A stretch of DNA of 64,000 nucleotides, from contig CAVSWD010000008.1 in assembly GCA_963731615.1 (NCBI GenBank), positions 541,343 through 605,342 on the forward strand. Reading direction: 5' to 3'. The first letter of the stretch is position 1, and every line of letters starts with the position of its first letter. The position numbers and the translations under genes were made by a program. Positions 56,801-64,000 of the stretch are shown in pieces. Below the pieces are notes generated by a model, which saw nothing but the letters and a program-made list of their open reading frames with translations, ran no database searches and was not told the origin of the DNA. Origin of the DNA: Gaiellasilicea sp963731615 (GTDB taxonomy: Bacteria; Actinomycetota; Thermoleophilia; Gaiellales; Gaiellaceae).

Positions 56801-59800
56801 GTCGCGTCCCAGACGTTCACCCGCGCGACCGCCACGCTCACCGGCGATTCATGCGGCTCCTTCTCCGGGAGCACTGTCGTGACGATCAGCGGCGGCAACG
56901 ACGCCGACACGCTCACCACCGGCTGCTACCGGTACACGCTCGCCGCCGGCGACCGCGTCGGCAACCAGGCGAGCGTGCAGAGCACGATCGTCAAGGTCGA
57001 CACCAGCGCGCCGAGCGCTCCGTCTCTCGCGATCTCGAATCCGAGCGGCAACACGTACTACCCGGGTTCCGGCACGTTGGTCTGGTTCCGCCCGCTCGGC
57101 GCCGGCCAGTTCGACCTGACAGCAAGCTCGTCCGACGCCCACACCGGGATCGCCGGCTACGTCTTCCCGCCGCTGGGCTCCGGCTGGACGCCGTCGGGCT
57201 CGGGCGCGACGAGGACGTATGCCTTCTCCTCCGGCGCGGCCACCCCCGGCCCGCAGACCGTGACGGCGACAAATGGGGCGGGCACGTCTTCGGCGACGGC
57301 AACGTTCACCGTCTCCGCCGACGGGACGGCCCCTGTGGGAGGCGCGCTGACCGTCAACGGTACGGGCGCCACCGTCGGCGGAACGACGAGCCACGACACT
57401 GACGGCAGCTTCGCAATCGGCACGCGAACCGACTGGACGGACGCCGGCGCCGGACTCGCCTCCTCCACCCTCGTGCGCGAATCGGCGACGCTCTCGGCCG
57501 GTACGTGCGGCACGTTCGGCTCTCCGGTCACGCTTCCCGGTACACCCGCGCAGAGCGGTCTCGCAGACGGCTGCTACCGGTACACGCTGACCGGCACCGA
57601 CCAGCTCGGCAACGGGAGCGCCATCTCGACGGTCGTGCGCGTCGACGCAACCGCGCCGAGCTCTTCGCTCGACGCGGCGTCTGCATACTCCGGCAACGCA
57701 ATCACGCTCGGCTACACCGCCGCCGACGGTGGTTCGGGCTTGGCCGAGATCGAGCTCTGGGCGAAGGGACCGGCGGACGGTGCGTACTTCCTCGTCGCCA
57801 CGGACACGTCGCCCGCTTCGCCGAGCTTCTCGTACACGGCTACTCAGGGCGACGGCACCTACCTCTTCTACTCGCGCGCGCGCGACGCGGCCGGGAGCAC
57901 GGAGGCGGCACCGGGCGCGGCGGACACGCAGACGGTCGTCGACACGACGAAGCCCGCGTCGTCCGCCGATGCGCTGCCACCCTCCTCCGGCAGCCCGTCG
58001 ATCACGATCGGCTACGCAGCCTCCGACGCCACCTCCGGCGTCGACGAAGTCGAGCTCTGGGCGCGCGGCCCGAGCGACGCTGTCTACCTGCTCGTCTCGA
58101 CCGACACGACCCCGGCCTCACCGTCGCTCTCGTACACGGCGACGCAGGGGGACGGCCTCTACCGCTTCTACACCCGCGCGCGCGACGCCGCGGGCAACGT
58201 CGAGGACGCGCCCGGGAGCCCGGACGCGCAGACGACTCTCGACGGCGAGCGGCCGACCGATCCGGCACTCTCCTTCGGCTCGTTCACGAACGCCAGCGCA
58301 ACCGGCACGACCGTCTTCATCCGCGAGGGCGTCGCCGGTGGTTTCACGGTTATCTCGGACTCCGATTCACAGTCCGGCATCGACCACCACACGTTCCCCG
58401 GGCTCGGCGGCGCGTGGACGGGCGGCGGCAACGTCGCCGGTGACCCGGCCTCCGCCCCGTACACGTTCACCGCAGGCGACACGGCCTCTGCCGGCCCACA
58501 CGTCGTCACGGCGACGAACGGCGTCGGTGCGACGAACGCGGGCACGAGCTCCTTCACCGTCGTCGCCGACACGACTGCTCCGGTCAGCTCCATCCTTTGC
58601 GGCGGCGGAGCCTGCGCTGCCGGCTGGATCACGAGCGCGCCGGTCAACGTGACCCTAGGCGCGACTGACGGCGGCTCCGGCGTCGGCGAGATCCGGTACA
58701 CGACCGACGGCTCCGACCCGACCCCGATCAACGGCACCATCTACCTGAGCGCATTCGACGTCTCGGTGACGACGACGGTTCGGTACCGCGCGTACGACCG
58801 CGTCGGCAACGCCGAGACGATCCGCAGCCAGACGATTCAGATCGACACGAGCGCGCCGAGCGTGCCCGCCCTCACCCTCGACGAGACCGATCCGGACAGC
58901 CACGTGACGGGCTCGACGCTCTACTACAACCCGAGCGGCGCCCGCACCGGCACGTTCACCGCCACGGGCACGAGCACCGACGCCCAGTCCGGGATCGACA
59001 AGCTGGCGTTCCCCGCGCTCGCCGGCGCGACAGGCGGCGGCGACGACTCCTCGAGCCCTTACGTCGGTTCCTACAGCTGGGACTCGAGCACGACCGCGAG
59101 CGGGCCGCAGACGGTCACGAGCCACAACAACGCCGGCCTGACGAGTACGAGCGCATTCACGATGACTGCCGATACGACTGCACCCTCGGCTTCGGTCGCC
59201 TGCAACGGTATCGCGTGCTCGGCCGGCTGGTACACGACCTCCCCGGTCTCGGTCACGCTGACCGCGAACGACGCCGGCGCCGGTCTCCGCGAACTGCGCT
59301 ACACGACGGACGGCTCTGATCCGCTCACGGGCACGGTCTACACGGGCGCGTTCAACGTCGTCGCGACGGCCACGGTACGCATCGCCGCGATCGACGAGGT
59401 CGGCAACACGGCGACGCCCGCGTCGACGCTGATCCAGATCGACACGAGCGCACCGACGGCGACGATGACCGATCCGGGCGCGAACCTGCGGGGCACCGTT
59501 GCGCTCGGCTCGAGCTCGGCCGATCCGCGAGTCCGGCGTCGCGACGGTCACCTACCAGCGCTCGCCCGCCGGCGCCGGCACCTGGACGAACACGGCGGCG
59601 TCGTGGGACACGACCCTCGTCGCCGACGGTCTCTACGACCTGCGCGTCGTCGTCGTCAACGGCGCGGGCCTCTCGACCACGTCGGCCGTCGTCGCCAACC
59701 GGCGCGTCGACAACACGCTCCCGACCGCGACGATGAACAACCCCGGCAACGGCAACCACGACGGCACGATCTCGTTGACCGCGTCCGCCACGGACACGAG

Positions 59801-62800
59801 CGGCTCGGGCGTCGCGAACGTCGTCATCCAGTACTCGCCCGACGGCGAGGGCATCTGGACGACGGTCGGGACGGACACGACGTCGCCGTACTCCGCCAGC
59901 TGGGACACGACGACGGTGCCTGACGGCCGCTACGACCTCCGCGCGATCTCGACCGACAACGCCGGGAACCAGAGGACGTCGAACGTTGTCGCCAACGTCA
60001 AGGTCGCGAACAACCCGCCGATCGTGACGATCACGAGCCCGCAGGCGTTCGTCAACGCCGCCTCGCCCGGCACGTTCACGATCACCGCGACGGGCTTCGG
60101 CACCGGCGCCGGCGGGGGCCCACGCCACGTCGAGTTCTTCCGCTGCGACGACGCGAGCGTCTCCTGCGCGGGCGGCAACTGGGTCTCGCTGGGTCAGGAC
60201 ACGACGGTGCCGTACACGGCCACCTGGACGCAATCGTCCGAGCCGGAAGGCAACCGCGCCCTGCGGGCCACGCTCACCGATCACAGCTGGATTCAGGCGA
60301 CCGACATCAACAACGTTACGATCGACCGCATCGCGCCCACGGGCCAGTCGGCCGCACTGACGGCGGGCCCCTGGTACGGCGCCGCCGCAGTGGCGCTGAC
60401 GCTCGACAACGGCACCGACGGCGGGTCAGGCATCGACGGGACGTCGCAGGTGATCGAGCGGCAGGAGGCGACCCTCGCCGGCGCCTCGTGCGACACGTTC
60501 GGCGGTTGGACGTCGGCCTCGAACCCTGACATTGCCGTGCTCTCCGGCACCTGCTACCGCTACCGCCTGACGATCTCCGACCTCGCCGGCAACACGTCGG
60601 CCGCCTCCGGCCCGAGCGCTGCCGCGAAGGTCGACACGACCGCGCCCGGCGCTCCCGCCCTCTCGTTCTCCGCGTTCACCAACGCGAGCGCCACCGGCTC
60701 GACCGTCTACGTCCGGAGCGGCGCAGCCGGCGGCTTCACCGTCTCCGCCACCGCCACCGACGCGCAGTCCGGGATCTCGTCCTACGCCTACGCGGCGCTC
60801 GGCAGCGGTTGGACGGAGAGCGCCGGCGCCTACACGTTCGGGTCGGGCGCAGCCGATCCGACGGAGCCGAACAACGTCACCGCGACGAACCCGGCCGGGC
60901 TCACGTCGGCGCCGACGTCGTTCACGGTCACGCCCGACGGCACCGCTCCGGTGAGCTCGATCTCCTGCACCGGCGGCTGCGCACCCTGGCACTCGACCGC
61001 GCCGGTGACCGTGACGCTGAGCGCGAACGACGGCGGCTCCGGCGTCGCCCAGATCCTCTATTCCACCGACGGGTCCGCCCCGAGCACGGTCTACTCCGCT
61101 CCGTTCACGGTCTCCGCCGAGGGCACGACGACCGTCCGCTTCGCCGCCACCGACGCGGTCGGGAACGCCGAGACGGCGCTGTCGCAGACCGTCCGGATCG
61201 ACACGACGCCTCCGGCCGCGCCCTCGCTCGCCTTCTCCTCGTTCACGAACGCGGTCGCGAGCGGAAGCACCGTCTTCTACAACCCGGCGCTCGCGGGCGG
61301 CTTCACGGTCACTCCCAGCTCGACCGACGCGCAGTCGGGCGTCGTCTCGTACGCGCTGCCGCCGCTCGGCACCGGCTGGTCGGAGAGCGCGGGGATCTAC
61401 GCTTTCGCCGCCGCCGCTGCCGATCCGTCCGAGCCGCTCGACGTGACGGCGACGAACGGCTCCGGCCTCGCCTCGGCCGCGACCGCCTTCACGGTGACGC
61501 CGGACTCGACCGGCCCCTCGACGACCGCCGCTTGCGACGGCGCCGCCTGCTCGGCCGGCTGGTACACGACCTCGCCCGTCTCGGTTTCGCTGAGCGCGTC
61601 CGACGCCGGCTCGGGCGTCGACCAGGTGCGCTACACGCTCGATGGCAGCGACCCGACGATACTCGGCGGCTCGCTCTACCTCGCGCCGTTCGACATCTCG
61701 AGCGAGGGCTCCACCACGATCAAGTTCCGCGCCTTCGATCGAGTCGGCAACGCCGAGCCCGTACAGACGCTGCAAATCTCGATCGACACGGACGTGCCGG
61801 AGACGACGATCGACACCGGGCCATCCGGTGCTCTGGCCGTCACCTCCGCCTCGTTCACGTTCTCGTCGGACGAGCCGACGGCGACCTTCGAGTGCCGGCT
61901 CAACGGCGCGTCCTTCGCCCCCTGCACCACCCCCCGGTCCTACACCGGGCTCGTCGACGGCTCCCACACGTTCCAGGTTCGTGCGGTCGACGGCGCCGGC
62001 GGAACCGACCCCACCCCCGCAAGCCGCACCTGGACGGTCGACACGATCGCCGCGGACACGACGATCACGAGCGCGCCGGCGGCAGCGACGAACTCGACCG
62101 GCGCAACCTTCCTCTTCACCGCAAGCGACGCCGGCCCCAGCTTCGAGTGCAAGCTCGACGGGGGCGCGTTCAGCGATTGCACGAGCGCGAAGTCGTACAG
62201 CGGCCTCACCGAGGCATCGCACACGTTCGAAGTGCGTGCTGAGGATGCGGCCGGCAACCTCGATCCGACGCCGGACACGCACACGTGGACGGTGGACCTG
62301 ACCGCGCCTGACACGTCGTTCCTCTCAACGCCGTCCAATCCGAGTGCCAACGCGACCCCGACCTTCGGCCTCGGCTCCACGGAGTCGCCCTCGACGTTCG
62401 AATGCGACCTCGACGGCGCCGGCTGGGTTGCTTGCTCCACCCCCTACACGACGCCCACGCTGGGCAACGGCTCGCACACGCTCGACGTCCGGGCAACCGA
62501 CGAGGCCGGAAACACGGACGGATCGCACGTCGGCTATGCCTGGCTCGTCGACGCGACCGCGCCGACGGGCTCGGTCACGGCACCGGCGAACGGCGCCGAC
62601 ATCGGCGGCACGATCGTCCTGGCGGGCAACTCGGCCGACACCGGCGGTTCGGGCGTGGCGACGGTTGTGTTCCAGCGGTCGCCGGCCGGCGCAGGCATCT
62701 GGACGAACCAGGCGGCGAGCTGGGACACCACGCTGCAGAGTGACGGCGACTACGACGTTCGCGTCGTGACGACCGACAACGCGGGCAACTCGTTCACGTC

Positions 62801-64000
62801 TCCCGCGATCACGGTCACGGTGGACAACACGGCACCAGCGGTAACGCTCAGCGTGCCGACCCCGCTCAACCTCGCCACCCCCGACCCGGCCTCGATCACG
62901 GCCACCGCGACCGACACCGGAACGGGCATCGCCTCGGTCACATTCGAGCAGTGCAATGAGACCTCTGCGACGTGCACCTCGGACACCTGGACCTCGCTTG
63001 GCGTAGACACGACGTCGCCGTACCTCGCCTCGTGGCCGATCCCGGCCGACGGGACACGGCTGATTCGAGCACGTGCGCTCGACAATGCCGGACGACAGGC
63101 CGCCGACCTCGTCCTTGCGAGCATCGACCGGACGCGGCCGACCGGGACGCTGACGGCACCCGCCGCAGGCGAGAACGTGCGCGGAGCAGCCGTGCCGCTC
63201 ACCGCGAGCGCCTCGGACCCGGCCCCGGGCACCGTCAACACGGTCACGTTCCAGCGCTCGCCCGCAGGAGCCGGCACCTGGGCGGACGCCGGGACCGATC
63301 CCACGGCGCCGTACACCGCCACGCTCGACACGACCGGACTCGCCGACGGGCTCTACGACCTGCGCGTCTTCACGACCGACTCGGCGGGCAACGCCGAGGT
63401 CACGCCCGCAACGATCCAGGTGCGCGTCGACAACACGCTTCCGACCGGCTCGGTCACGAGCCCGGCAGCAGCGGCGAACATCCGCGGCACGATCGTGCTG
63501 ACCAGCAGCTCGGCCGATGCCGGGTCCGGCCTCGCCACAGTCCAGTTCCAGCGCTCGCCCGCCGGCGCCGGTACCTGGACGAACCAGGCGCCAAGCTGGA
63601 ACACGGCGCTCGTCGCCGACGGCCAGTACGACCTGCGGGTGATCACGACCGACAACGCCGGCAACACGTTCACGTCCGCCGCGGTCACCGTCCGGGTCGA
63701 CAACACACTGCCGACGGGCACCATCGCCGAGCCCGAAGACGGAGCAAACGTCCGCGGCTCGCTCACGCTCGCGAGCGACTCGGCGGACACGGGCTCCGGC
63801 GTCGCTTCCGTGCAGTTCCAGCGCTCGCCCGCGGGCGCCGACTCGTGGACAAACCAAGCTGCGAGCTGGAACACGGGCCTCGTCGCCGACGGCCTCTACG
63901 ACGTGCGGGTGATCACGACCGACAACGCCGGTAATCAATTTGCCTCCGCGGCGGTCACCGTCCGCGTGGACAACACCATGCCGACCGGGTCGGTCACGTC
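53807..64000 (+). CDS. Giant secreted Ig-like repeat protein, one frameshift, 3' end outside the window
   Basis: More than 3,390 codons. The ATG at 53807 (GTG at 53801 also fits) opens a signal/anchor segment LLVRALVLLVVAAVAGATMV. A non-repetitive N-terminal part (to about residue 220) ends in LPLPYVIDPAITYRA, a phrase common at the head of giant surface proteins. Then come Ig-like beta repeats of several kinds: units of about 212 residues with TGTTAYYRPAGSGSF and GLATGCYRFTLTGTDRVGN; chitobiase-C/OmpL47-like units with IRYTTDGSDP and VRYRAYDRVGNAE; and C-terminal units of about 90 residues with VQFQRSPAGAGTWTNQ and YDLRVITTDNAGN. At about 59525 the frame changes by one extra base; the pattern continues unbroken in the new frame to the window end. 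No catalytic domain is seen. A cell-surface adhesin or stalk protein is the likeliest role. Confidence 0.85.
55571..56640 (+). repeat. Tandem DNA repeats of about 635 bp in the giant gene
   Basis: Stretches near 55571-55860 recur with high identity near 56206-56495: for example, the bases coding TRENGTLAGD, SGLATGCYRFTLTGTD and SADVHTTGTTA match almost base for base. This implies recent duplication or gene conversion of whole units. Confidence 0.7.
62660..64000 (+). repeat. About 270-bp tandem units at the 3' end of the giant gene
   Basis: Units centred on the codons for FQRSPAGAG occur near 62674, 63253, 63551 and 63821; the last two are 270 bases (90 codons) apart and near identical. The array continues past the window. 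Confidence 0.7.

Overview
The window is very GC-rich, densely coded DNA, almost all of it chromosomal housekeeping. The gene order (rpmE, DUF1385, prfA, prmC, tsaC, glyA, upp, a WecA-like transferase, then the atp genes), the GTG starts, ATGA/GTGA stop-start overlaps and the gene families point to a Gram-positive actinobacterium. I favour the Thermoleophilia (Gaiellales/Solirubrobacterales) by resemblance only. I see no rRNA, tRNA, CRISPR array or prophage.

Layout. 1-10.6 kb is a signalling block: the tail of a rhodanese protein; two large class III nucleotide cyclase/AAA/TPR proteins; between them an intracellular-looking subtilase, a GAF protein, a 53-residue peptide gene with a duplicated D-x-D-V-E-x-H-G-R-K-K-V-M motif, and an MFS transporter ending in a cyclic-nucleotide-binding domain. 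10.6-18.4 kb holds threonine ammonia-lyase (ilvA), the mutase chaperone meaB, an MFS exporter, a secreted protein and cobalamin-dependent methionine synthase (metH). 18.5-33.5 kb is the F1Fo ATP synthase locus (atpZ-I-B-E-F-H-A-G ... D-C), split by a dipeptide/oligopeptide ABC transporter operon, a lipoprotein and an anti-sigma-like protein. 33.6-42.3 kb is the translation/one-carbon block with an inserted REP-type transposase and an OsmC gene. 42.3-53.5 kb carries a DUF4389 protein, an M48 protease, the etfB-etfA-ETF-QO electron-transfer module, an M23 peptidase, a B12-dependent acyl-CoA mutase (two subunits), an MBL-fold protein and a secreted protein. From 53.8 kb to the window end runs one giant secreted Ig-like repeat protein.

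How the genes work together. ilvA, meaB, the acyl-CoA mutase and the ETF module fit branched-chain and short-chain acyl-CoA catabolism feeding quinones. MetH and the mutase both need cobalamin. The mutase carries Phe and Gln at the two positions that distinguish isobutyryl-CoA mutase from methylmalonyl-CoA mutase.

Caveat. Many genes are broken by single-base shifts, almost all explained by one extra base; they cluster at 23.5-27.9 kb but also occur in ilvA, the flavin reductase, the transposase, the GAF gene and the giant gene. Sequence error is the simplest reading. Several apparent gene fusions, including atpD-atpC, may come from it. For such genes I give the reconstructed span and say where the frame changes.
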